From an uncultured Sulfurimonas sp. (GTDB lineage: Bacteria > Campylobacterota > Campylobacteria > Campylobacterales > Sulfurimonadaceae): DNA of 5,350 nt. Both the position numbers and the translations under genes were made by a program. Positions within the stretch are counted from its first letter, which is position 1. Each line of letters starts with the position of its first letter. The notes under the pieces were generated by a model. The model did no database searches, was not told where the DNA came from, and saw only the letters and a program-made list of their open reading frames with translations. Positions 1 to 5,350 of this stretch are shown one piece after another. Where the stretch lies: contig CALDOC010000456.1 of NCBI GenBank assembly GCA_937914675.1, forward strand, positions 1 through 5,350. The letters run 5' to 3'.

Positions 1-1026
1 CAAAACATAGAATTACTGACTTCCAGCTATGACTTCACCCTGCCAAGCGAGCTCATAGCCTCGCATCCGGCGAATCCGCGCGACCATGCGAAACTTTTGG
101 TTTACGACAGAAAGAGCGACGCCATCACTCACGCTCGCTTCTATGACTTGGAAAAATTCATCCCTCATGGTTGCGCTTTGATTTTTAACGACACTAAAGT
201 GATTAAAGCGCGACTTTTCGGTTTCAAGCCAAGCGGTGGAAAAATAGAACTGCTTATAAACAGACCTCTCAACGCGACGGACGTCAACGTTTACATGCGG
301 GGCAAAGTAAAAGTAAATTCCATCGTGGCGTTTGATGAAAACTTAATCGCGCAAGTTAAAGAGCTTAATGAGGACGGAAGCAGAGTCGTAAACTTTTTGA
401 CGCATGACAAAGTGCTTCGTTTTGAAGAGGTACTCCCCATCATAGACAAAATAGGTCACATTCCTCTTCCGCCTTACATACAAAGAGAAGATAACAAAGA
501 GGACGCAAGCGAATACCAAAGCGTATTCGCCAGAGAAGAAGGAGCCGTAGCCGCCCCAACCGCTTCCCTACACTTCACGCGAGAACAACACGCTCGCATA
601 TGCCAAAACTACGAGCACGCTTACGTCACGCTTCACGTCGGCAGCGGCACTTTCAAACCCGTTGACGCGGAGATTATCACAAATCATCCAATGCACTCGG
701 AGTACTACGACATCTCGGACAAAGCCAAAATATTGTTAGATTCTCAAACTCCCGTGCTCAGCGTTGGAACGACGTCAACGAGAACAATCGAGTTTTACCA
801 AAAACATGGAAAAAAACAAAAAGGCGAAGCAAATCTATTTTTGCACCCAAACAACAAACCGAGTCGAGTCAATCATCTACTGACAAACTTTCATTTGCCA
901 AAATCCACGCTGCTCATGTTGGTCGCGTCTTTTGTAGGACTGGAAAAAACGCAAGAACTCTACAAAGAAGCGATACGAAACAACTATAGATTTTACTCCT
1001 ATGGCGACGCCATGTTGATACTCTAA
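1..1026 (+). CDS. queA: QueA, S-adenosylmethionine:tRNA ribosyltransferase-isomerase (5' end cut off by window edge)
   Basis: QueA transfers and isomerises the ribose of S-adenosylmethionine onto 7-aminomethyl-7-deazaguanine in the wobble position of GUN-anticodon tRNAs, giving epoxyqueuosine in the cytoplasm. The frame is open from base 1, and the residues before the first possible start (TTG at 97) match the conserved QueA N-terminus (SSYDFTLPSELIASHP), so the gene begins just left of the window. Numbered from base 1, 341 residues are visible, close to the usual full length of about 340-350. Family motifs in order: NDTKVIKARL (63-72), GKIELL (80-85), GHIPLPPYI (142-150), YQSVFA (162-167), GAVAAPTASLHF (171-182), TLHVGSGTFKPV (200-211), MHSEYY (221-226), VGTTSTRTIE (245-254), the NHLLTNFHLPKSTL block (291-304) and YRFYSYGDAMLI (329-340). 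The protein appears intact and functional. Its TAA overlaps the dprA stop codon on the other strand. The upstream partner and promoter are outside the window. Confidence 0.96.
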   Translation, partial: QNIELLTSSYDFTLPSELIASHPANPRDHAKLLVYDRKSDAITHARFYDLEKFIPHGCALIFNDTKVIKARLFGFKPSGGKIELLINRPLNATDVNVYMRGKVKVNSIVAFDENLIAQVKELNEDGSRVVNFLTHDKVLRFEEVLPIIDKIGHIPLPPYIQREDNKEDASEYQSVFAREEGAVAAPTASLHFTREQHARICQNYEHAYVTLHVGSGTFKPVDAEIITNHPMHSEYYDISDKAKILLDSQTPVLSVGTTSTRTIEFYQKHGKKQKGEANLFLHPNNKPSRVNHLLTNFHLPKSTLLMLVASFVGLEKTQELYKEAIRNNYRFYSYGDAMLIL

Positions 1027-1796
1027 ACTAAAAACACTTTGGCGTTTCGAACCTCAATCGCTCCTAAAAGTTCCGCTTCAAAAACCCTACTCGGAAACTT
1101 CGATAACGCTTCTTCATAAGTGGGACTGTTTTTACAGAACTCCAAAAAATCGTCTTTTGGCTTCTGGCTCTCTTGAAGCTTACCAAATCGTGAGACAAAA
1201 GCCTCAACGTCATAAATTGCTTTCGCTTTGTTCTCTTTTAACAGCTCTTGAGTGGCGCCGCTATCGCCTAGATGGTGAGGAAAAACAAATATCTCTTTCT
1301 TCATCTTCAAAGCGAACTCCACGCTTCTCATGCTGCCACTGCCAAGCTCCGCTTCGGCGACCACTAAAACGTCGCCAAGAGCGACTACAAGTTCGTTCCT
1401 CACTACAAAACTCCATGAAGTCGCTCTAAAAGCAGGCGCGAACTGACTGAGCAAGAGACCGTTTTTCTCTATGTCCGATAATAAATTTTTATTCACCGCT
1501 GGATATTTTACGTCTACTCCGCAAGGCAGAACCGCTATCGTATTTGAACTTCCAGCGCCTAAATGAGCCACAGCGTCAACGCCCATCGCACCACCGCTTA
1601 CAACGCAAACTCCAGCTTTTGCCAAAGACGAAGAGAGTTTTTGCGTCCACTCTCTTGTATATTTTGAAGTTTTTCGCGAGCCGACTATGGAGACTTTAAC
1701 TCTTTTTAAAAGTTCCATGTTTCCACTATAAAAAATCTCTTTTGGATAACTCTTCATGGCGTCGAGTTCTTCTATTTTTTGTTCTACCTTTTTCAT
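1023..1796 (-). CDS. dprA: DprA/Smf, single-stranded-DNA-binding RecA loader for transformation (257 aa)
   Basis: DprA binds incoming single-stranded DNA in the cytoplasm during natural transformation and loads RecA on it. The Rossmann-fold core is clear: SIVGSRKTS (36-44), SGGAMGVDAVAH (67-78), LPCGVDVKYP (90-99), RNELVVALGDVLVVAEA (133-149) and GSGSM (152-156). The last 40 or so residues (ELLGAIEVRNAKVFLV at the end) resemble the small C-terminal winged-helix (DML1-like) domain. At 257 residues it is shorter than many DprA proteins and has no N-terminal SAM-like domain, as I recall for this phylum. The chosen ATG (1794-1796) lies 4 bases after the stop codon of the deacetylase gene and has no strong Shine-Dalgarno, which suggests translational coupling. 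The ATG of residue 14 (1755-1757), just ahead of the conserved SYPKEIFYSGN segment, is a possible alternative start. Presence of dprA does not by itself prove competence. Confidence 0.93.
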   Translation of the reverse strand: MKKVEQKIEELDAMKSYPKEIFYSGNMELLKRVKVSIVGSRKTSKYTREWTQKLSSSLAKAGVCVVSGGAMGVDAVAHLGAGSSNTIAVLPCGVDVKYPAVNKNLLSDIEKNGLLLSQFAPAFRATSWSFVVRNELVVALGDVLVVAEAELGSGSMRSVEFALKMKKEIFVFPHHLGDSGATQELLKENKAKAIYDVEAFVSRFGKLQESQKPKDDFLEFCKNSPTYEEALSKFPSRVFEAELLGAIEVRNAKVFLV

Positions 1797-1800
1797 AACG

Positions 1801-2853
1801 TCAATATATCTGACTAACGTATACTAATTCAACGTCTCTCAAAAGACTTTTAGACTCTTCGAGCGCTTCCAAAGTATTGCGATGAGGATGTCCTATCGCG
1901 ATGGCTGAACCATGTTGCTTTGCGGATTTAATTGCGATTTTTATTTGTGATTTTATATAATCTTTGTCCATGTGGTGATCTAAGAATACGTCGCGAGCTA
2001 CGTATTTGAGTCCAAAATTTTTCATCACTTTTGGAGCCTTGGTGTCCGCTGTCGTTCTACTATCGACAAAGTAAATATTATTCGCTTTTAAAGCGAATAT
2101 CAATCTATTCATGGCTATCTCATCAGCTGTGAATTTACTTCCTGTATGATTGTTAATGTAGGCAACCTTCGGAAATAATCTTTTAATCTCTTTAATTTTG
2201 GAAGATATTTTCTCTTGCGAGTCATGTATTCTAAGAGTATTTGGCTCTTCCGCGCTAAATCTCTGAGCTTCCATCGGTAAGTGAACCATATAAAAAATTT
2301 CATTTGCCGCTAGCGTAGGCGTGTTTGGTCTATTGTGACTAGGAGGTAAAAATGACTTTGTTAAGGCGATATTGAGTCTATTTATGGCGTTTACTTGGGA
2401 TTTAGTTCCAACGTCATCGATGATGATCGCTAATCTTGGCTTCAATGAAGATACCTGTATCGGTCTAGGAATCGCTTCTGGAACCAATTTAGGTTCAGAA
2501 TAATCGAACTCATGAGACGCTGAGACGTATTTAGGTTTAACTTCTTGTTGTCGTAAAACCTCTTGTAATTTTTTGTTGACGCTCTTTTGAGCACGCTCTT
2601 GAGTGTTTTTTTGTAGACTTTTTTCTATCTTTGCGATAGCCGACACCCGTTGTTCTAAGTTTTGTTTCTCTAGTTTTTTCACATCGGAATTTGCGTCGTT
2701 ATAGCCAAAATAATATCCTACGACCATAGACGTTAAAACCAAAGCGATTATCGCCAAAGTCCATGCTACGTATCTTAAAATTACCGCGCTATTTTTCGAT
2801 TGCGTTTTTTTTGGTTCCGTAGTTATCGATTCTGAAGTTTTTCTTTTTGCCAT
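1801..2853 (-). CDS. Divergent polysaccharide deacetylase family protein, membrane-anchored (350 aa)
   Basis: The C-terminal two thirds (about 139-350) match the divergent polysaccharide deacetylase family (YibQ-like, Pfam DUF610/PF04748 from memory), a NodB-fold relative whose substrate is not firmly established. Visible family motifs: LAIIIDDVG with the paired Asp (141-149; D146, D147), MVHLPMEA (189-196), NNHTGS (234-239), VDSRTT (263-268), RDVFLDH (287-293) and IAIGHPH (318-324). These Asp and His residues could hold a metal, so the site looks kept. The N-terminus is basic (MAKRKTS...), followed by one hydrophobic segment (about 27-48) that would act as an uncleaved anchor and leave the rest in the periplasm. 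Residues about 57-104 are rich in K, E and Q and look like a coiled-coil stalk. ATG 2851-2853 is preceded by a weak GAAAGA ribosome site. It is the first gene of an operon with dprA, 4 bases downstream. A role in envelope or peptidoglycan modification is inference only. Confidence 0.88.
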   Translation of the reverse strand: MAKRKTSESITTEPKKTQSKNSAVILRYVAWTLAIIALVLTSMVVGYYFGYNDANSDVKKLEKQNLEQRVSAIAKIEKSLQKNTQERAQKSVNKKLQEVLRQQEVKPKYVSASHEFDYSEPKLVPEAIPRPIQVSSLKPRLAIIIDDVGTKSQVNAINRLNIALTKSFLPPSHNRPNTPTLAANEIFYMVHLPMEAQRFSAEEPNTLRIHDSQEKISSKIKEIKRLFPKVAYINNHTGSKFTADEIAMNRLIFALKANNIYFVDSRTTADTKAPKVMKNFGLKYVARDVFLDHHMDKDYIKSQIKIAIKSAKQHGSAIAIGHPHRNTLEALEESKSLLRDVELVYVSQIY

Positions 2854-2918
2854 AAATATCTTTCATTTCTAAAAATTTTTGTAACTATATCCTAAAATAA
2901 TAAAAACCACGAATTGCA

Positions 2919-2936
2919 TTTCATTTTGTCATGAAA
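2919..2936. repeat. Small inverted repeat TTTCAT-N6-ATGAAA
   Basis: Two perfect 6-base arms (2919-2924 and 2931-2936) flank a 6-base spacer, TTTGTC, near the middle of the divergent region between the deacetylase operon and proB. The 18-base size and position suit a dimeric repressor site, but a short AT-rich inverted repeat is also quite likely by chance. No regulator gene lies nearby to support the idea. Confidence 0.4.
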
Positions 2937-3010
2937 CGAGTATCGAAAATTCTTTGCATTAAGCTAATAATAAGTTTAACACGTTATCTTGTACCAGTAT
3001 AAATTTACTA

Positions 3011-3015
3011 AAGGA
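3011..3015 (+). promoter_or_regulatory. proB ribosome binding site that fixes the TTG start
   Basis: AAGGA lies 9 bases ahead of the TTG at 3025-3027, and that TTG begins exactly at the conserved ProB N-terminus (KRIVFKVGS). An upstream in-frame TTG at 2989 has no Shine-Dalgarno and would place this AAGGA inside the coding region. The site therefore decides the start in favour of 3025. Confidence 0.8.
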
Positions 3016-3024
3016 TTTTTAAAT

Positions 3025-3789
3025 TTGAAAAGAATTGTATTTAAAGTCGGAAGTAGCGTATTAACTGAAACGAATAGTATCGCACGAGAAAGAATGTTAA
3101 ATTTAGTCTCTCTAATTGTTGAAGTGCAAAAAAAATCCGAAGTTGTTCTTGTGACTTCAGGCGCGGTCGCCGCTGGATATACAGCCCTCAAGCTTGATCG
3201 AAAAAAGCAAATTACCAAAAAGCTTTTAGCCGCGGTAGGACAGCCAATTTTAATGAGTAGTTACAAAAGTAAATTTGACATTTATGGCGTTGACATTGCT
3301 CAAATACTTTTAACTGAAGATGATTTTGATTCTAGAACTCACACTAAAATTTTTCAAGAAATCATTGATAGAGCGCTAGAAAACAATATCTTGCCAATTG
3401 TTAACGAAAATGACATCTCTACGACGCCTGACCAACTTTTTGGAGACAATGACCAACTTTCAGCTCATGTAACTCACTATATAAACGCGGACATGCTTGT
3501 CGTTTTAAGCGATATAGATGGTTATTATGATAACAATCCACATGAAAATCCAGAAGCGAAAATTAGAAAAATCGTAAATGAAATTACGGATGAAGAACTA
3601 ACTCAACAACATACGCCCAATAGCGACTTTGCAACTGGTGGAATAGTGACAAAACTACGCGCCGCCAAATATATCATGAGTAAAAATAAAGAAATGTTTT
3701 TATGTAGTGGTTTTGATTTAACCGTGGCAAGAGAATTTTTAATTGAGGGAATTCACAATCAAGGAACTCTTTTTACAAAAAAGAATTAA
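3025..3789 (+). CDS. proB: ProB, glutamate 5-kinase, short form without PUA domain (254 aa)
   Basis: ProB phosphorylates L-glutamate with ATP to gamma-glutamyl phosphate, the first and normally feedback-controlled step of proline synthesis in the cytoplasm; ProA acts next but is not in the window. The whole protein is an amino-acid-kinase domain: KVGSSVLT (7-14), VTSGAVAAGY (43-52), LLTEDDF (95-101), NEND (127-130), FGDNDQLSA (139-147), LSDIDGYYDNNP (161-172), TGGIVTKLRAA (204-214) and the closing GTLF (247-250). At 254 residues it stops where the kinase domain ends, whereas the E. coli enzyme (367 residues) carries a C-terminal PUA domain. Length and the intact closing motif argue for a natural short form, not a truncation. 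The start is TTG, supported by AAGGA 9 bases upstream. The gene stands alone: a divergent operon lies to the left and a convergent tRNA 22 bases to the right. Confidence 0.94.
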   Translation: MKRIVFKVGSSVLTETNSIARERMLNLVSLIVEVQKKSEVVLVTSGAVAAGYTALKLDRKKQITKKLLAAVGQPILMSSYKSKFDIYGVDIAQILLTEDDFDSRTHTKIFQEIIDRALENNILPIVNENDISTTPDQLFGDNDQLSAHVTHYINADMLVVLSDIDGYYDNNPHENPEAKIRKIVNEITDEELTQQHTPNSDFATGGIVTKLRAAKYIMSKNKEMFLCSGFDLTVAREFLIEGIHNQGTLFTKKN

Positions 3790-3811
3790 AAAATAGAAGC
3801 GTTTCGAATAG

Positions 3812-3886
3812 TGGTGCTCAATACTGGATTCGAACCAGTGACCACCTCCATGTCATGGAGGCACTCTACCGCTGAGTTAATCGAGC
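3812..3886 (-). tRNA. tRNA-Val, anticodon GAC
   Basis: The minus strand folds into a complete 75-base cloverleaf. The acceptor stem is GCTCGAT/ATTGAGC with one G-U pair, the D stem ACTC/GAGT, the anticodon stem CCTCC/GGAGG with loop ATGACAT, the variable loop TGGTC and the T arm ACTGG-TTCGAAT-CCAGT. The discriminator is A and the CCA end is encoded. The anticodon GAC (3854-3852) reads the valine codons GUC and GUU. G34 is not in a GUN anticodon, so this tRNA is not a substrate of the QueA encoded at the left. It stands alone, with its own likely promoter to the right and no obvious terminator between its 3' end and the proB stop codon. Confidence 0.96.
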
Positions 3887-3906
3887 TAAAAATAATAAAG
3901 ACTGAA

Positions 3907-3935
3907 ATTTTAGCAAAACATTCTTAAAGTAATTT
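3907..3935 (-). promoter_or_regulatory. Likely promoter of the tRNA-Val gene
   Basis: On the minus strand an extended -10 box, TGC-TAAAAT, has its hexamer at 3912-3907. This would start transcription near 3900, leaving a leader of about 14 bases. The -35 region (about 3935-3930) is poor. A run of nine A (minus strand, 3941-3933) overlaps and extends just beyond it, and could act like an UP element, which suits a stable-RNA gene. The assignment rests on position and box quality only. Confidence 0.55.
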
Positions 3936-3943
3936 TTTTTTAT

Positions 3944-3953
3944 TGAATATTCA
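3944..3953. repeat. 10-base perfect palindrome TGAATATTCA
   Basis: The palindrome lies between the two divergent promoters of tRNA-Val and pckA, next to the T9 run at 3933-3941 and about 45 bases upstream of the pckA -10 box. It could be a protein-binding site, but a palindrome of this size in DNA this AT-rich may be chance. Confidence 0.35.
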
Positions 3954-3972
3954 TGAAATATATCTATTTTAC

Positions 3973-4001
3973 TTTTAATTTAGGTTTATTCATAGTATAA
4001 T
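3973..4001 (+). promoter_or_regulatory. Likely promoter of pckA
   Basis: A consensus TATAAT (3996-4001) follows a T-rich stretch. The sequence 17 bases before it, TTTTAA (3973-3978), is a weak -35 box. This pattern of strong -10 and T-rich upstream DNA matches the housekeeping sigma factor promoters known in Campylobacter and Helicobacter. Transcription would start near 4008 and give a leader of about 50 bases ahead of the pckA ATG. Confidence 0.6.
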
Positions 4002-4015
4002 TTTACCCATAAAAA

Positions 4016-4034
4016 GATATATTTAGATTATATC
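4016..4034. repeat. Inverted repeat GATATA-N7-TATATC in the pckA leader
   Basis: Perfect 6-base arms (4016-4021 and 4029-4034) flank a 7-base spacer, with A runs on both sides. It lies between the predicted pckA transcription start and its ribosome site. The stem is almost all A-T, so it would make only a weak RNA hairpin. A protein operator just downstream of the promoter is the more plausible role if it has one. Confidence 0.4.
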
Positions 4035-4048
4035 AAAAAAAGCGTCGC

Positions 4049-4052
4049 AAGG
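4049..4052 (+). promoter_or_regulatory. pckA ribosome binding site
   Basis: AAGG lies 6 bases ahead of the ATG at 4059-4061, which supports that start. The frame upstream closes at TAG (3993-3995) and offers no other good start ahead of the conserved region. Confidence 0.65.
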
Positions 4053-4058
4053 TATATT

Positions 4059-5350
4059 ATGAAGTTGATCGAATTGGAAGAACTTGGCTTAAAAAACATT
4101 GGTAAAATTCATCGTAATCTAGATTATGATGAACTAATAAAACATGAATTGGAAAATGGTGAGGTTACTCAAACTAGTTCTGGCGCCATTAGCGTTGATA
4201 CGGGTATTTTTACTGGACGCTCTCCAAAAGATAAATATTTTGTGGATCGAGAACCATCTAATAAGTTTATTGGATGGGGCAATATAAACAAAAAAGTAAG
4301 CGCTGAAATATTTGATGAACTTTTGGAGCTTACGCGTAAACAATTGTCGGGTAAAGACTTATACGTAACTGACGTGTTTACCGGAGCGAGTCCAGCGTCA
4401 CAACACTCCGTGCGTTTCGTAACTGAAATCGCTTGGCAGTCGCACTTTGTTAAAAATATGTTCATTCGTCCAAGCGCTTCGGCATTAGAAAGTTTCAAAC
4501 CTGGTTTTACAGTTTTAAACGCTTGCAAAACAGTCAATGACAAATGGAAAGAACACGGACTGAACTCTGAAGTTTTTGTACTCTTTGACGTTGAACGAAA
4601 CATTGCGATTATTGGTGGCACATGGTACGGTGGCGAGTTGAAAAAAGGAATTTTTTCAATGATGAACTATTGGTTGCCGCTACAAGGCAAACTATCTATG
4701 CACTGTTCGGCAAACGTTGGGGAAAGAGGCGATACGGCTCTGTTCTTTGGTTTAAGCGGAACTGGTAAAACCACTCTATCCACTGACCCTAAGCGAGCTT
4801 TGATTGGCGATGACGAGCATGGATGGGACGATCATGGAGTTTTTAACTTTGAGGGTGGATGTTACGCAAAGGTTATAAACCTTAGCGCGGAGCAAGAACC
4901 TGAAATTTTTGCCGCCATTAGAAAAAACGCTCTTCTTGAAAACGTTGTAATACATGATGGAGAAGTTGACTATTCCGATGATTCCAAGACTGAAAACACA
5001 CGCGTTTCTTACCCTATAGAGCACATTGAAAATCACAAACCGGACTTGATGGGCGGTCACCCAGAAAATATCATCTTTTTGAGCGCCGACGCGTTTGGCA
5101 TATTGCCTCCGGTCGCCAAACTTACGAAAGAACAAGCCATGTACTACTTCTTAAGTGGTTACACCGCAAAACTCGCGGGAACGGAGCGCGGCATTACAGA
5201 GCCTGTCGCAACTTTTAGCGCTTGTTTTGGCGAAGCGTTTATGAGTCTTAACCCAACGGTTTACGCAAAACTTCTTGGTGAAAAAATAGACCAACACAAC
5301 GTGCATGTTTATCTTGTCAACACTGGCTGGACTGGTGGCGCTTATGGCGT
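4059..5350 (+). CDS. pckA: PckA, phosphoenolpyruvate carboxykinase (ATP) (3' end cut off by window edge)
   Basis: ATP-type PckA interconverts oxaloacetate plus ATP and phosphoenolpyruvate plus CO2 plus ADP in the cytoplasm, linking the TCA or reductive TCA cycle to gluconeogenesis. The frame stays open from ATG 4059 to the right edge, giving 430 residues of an expected 525-540. Motifs in order: TGIFTGRSPKDKY (48-60, substrate Arg54), IGGTWYGGELKKGIFS (185-200, with the metal-binding Lys of the KK pair at 195-196), MHCSANVGERG (214-224, metal ligand His215), the P-loop GLSGTGKTTL (231-240), the kinase-2 motif LIGDDEHGWDD (248-258, metal Asp252), ENTRVSYPI (322-330, Arg325) and GTERGITEPVATFSACFG (394-411). 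All catalytic residues expected in the visible part are present. Similarity to E. coli PckA, recalled from memory, is strong throughout. The missing part is the C-terminal adenine-binding region. A TATAAT promoter and AAGG ribosome site precede it, so it is probably transcribed on its own. Confidence 0.96.
   Translation, partial: MKLIELEELGLKNIGKIHRNLDYDELIKHELENGEVTQTSSGAISVDTGIFTGRSPKDKYFVDREPSNKFIGWGNINKKVSAEIFDELLELTRKQLSGKDLYVTDVFTGASPASQHSVRFVTEIAWQSHFVKNMFIRPSASALESFKPGFTVLNACKTVNDKWKEHGLNSEVFVLFDVERNIAIIGGTWYGGELKKGIFSMMNYWLPLQGKLSMHCSANVGERGDTALFFGLSGTGKTTLSTDPKRALIGDDEHGWDDHGVFNFEGGCYAKVINLSAEQEPEIFAAIRKNALLENVVIHDGEVDYSDDSKTENTRVSYPIEHIENHKPDLMGGHPENIIFLSADAFGILPPVAKLTKEQAMYYFLSGYTAKLAGTERGITEPVATFSACFGEAFMSLNPTVYAKLLGEKIDQHNVHVYLVNTGWTGGAYG

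Larger units (their letters stand above)
2854..3024. promoter_or_regulatory. Divergent intergenic region between the deacetylase-dprA operon and proB
   Basis: This AT-rich 171-base stretch must hold the start signals of two divergent units, and I see no gene in it. For the leftward operon, minus-strand TATAGT (2889-2884), about 30 bases ahead of the ATG, is the best -10 candidate; TATTAT (2902-2897) is a second. For proB, plausible -10 boxes are TAATAA (2965-2970) and TATAAA (2998-3003), the latter leaving only a very short leader. None has a convincing -35 box, which is common in Campylobacterota, so exact promoters are uncertain. The region also holds an inverted repeat (2919-2936) and two copies of TTGCATT 40 bases apart. 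Confidence 0.45.

Noticed and set aside
97..1026. queA starting at the TTG at 97
   Set aside because: The frame is open to base 1 and the 32 residues before this TTG carry the conserved QueA N-terminus, so the TTG is an internal leucine codon.
1157..1429. Plus-strand 90-residue open frame inside dprA
   Set aside because: It is antisense to the conserved DprA core, has no recognisable domain or ribosome site, and its arginine/serine-rich composition is typical of a shadow frame.
2115..2303. Minus-strand 62-residue frame within the deacetylase gene
   Set aside because: It is an alternative frame of a well-conserved gene on the same strand, with no independent support.
2989..3024. An extra 12 residues at the front of ProB from the TTG at 2989
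   Set aside because: There is no ribosome site ahead of it, and a good AAGGA lies inside this segment correctly spaced for the TTG at 3025, where ProB homology begins.
2976..3218. Minus-strand 80-residue frame opposite the start of proB
   Set aside because: It is antisense to the conserved kinase motifs of ProB and has no homology that I recognise.
3790..3886. tRNA-Val as an integration (att) site of a mobile element
   Set aside because: No integrase, no repeat of the tRNA 3' end and no foreign-looking genes are present on either side.
4134..5135. Three minus-strand open frames opposite pckA (4134-4343, 4169-4621, 4776-5135)
   Set aside because: All lie opposite conserved PckA coding sequence, overlap one another or lack start signals, and show no known motif.
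1..5350. A new defence, CRISPR, toxin or mobile system
   Set aside because: All long reading frames belong to recognised housekeeping families, the gaps are under 175 bases, and no repeat array or transposase is visible.

Overview
The window looks like an ordinary housekeeping stretch from a Campylobacterota (epsilonproteobacterial) chromosome, most like the Sulfurimonas/Sulfurovum group. The reasons are the style of the QueA, DprA and ProB proteins, a short ProB without a PUA domain, a 'divergent polysaccharide deacetylase' directly ahead of dprA, AT-rich intergenic DNA, and promoters with a good -10 box but little or no -35 box. The taxonomic call is inference from recalled protein families, not from a search.

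Layout from left to right: (1) queA on the + strand, entering from the left edge without its start codon (1-1026), makes the queuosine precursor in tRNA. (2) A two-gene minus-strand operon converges on it: a membrane-anchored divergent polysaccharide deacetylase (2853-1801) followed after 4 bases by dprA (1796-1023). The dprA and queA stop codons overlap on opposite strands. (3) An AT-rich 171-base divergent region (2854-3024) separates that operon from proB (+, TTG start at 3025, ends 3789), the glutamate 5-kinase of proline synthesis. (4) A tRNA-Val(GAC) gene (minus, 3886-3812) converges on proB with only 22 bases between. (5) A second AT-rich divergent region (3887-4058) carries a likely promoter for the tRNA and one for pckA. 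(6) pckA (+, from 4059), ATP-type phosphoenolpyruvate carboxykinase, runs off the right edge after 430 codons.

The genes do not form one pathway. queA and tRNA-Val belong to translation, dprA to DNA uptake and recombination, the deacetylase probably to the cell envelope, proB to amino-acid synthesis and pckA to the PEP/oxaloacetate node. The only clear operon is deacetylase-dprA. No mobile element, CRISPR array, toxin, defence gene or novel system is visible. The observations listed are modest: compact gene ends without terminators, small inverted repeats in the two divergent regions, and the short ProB.
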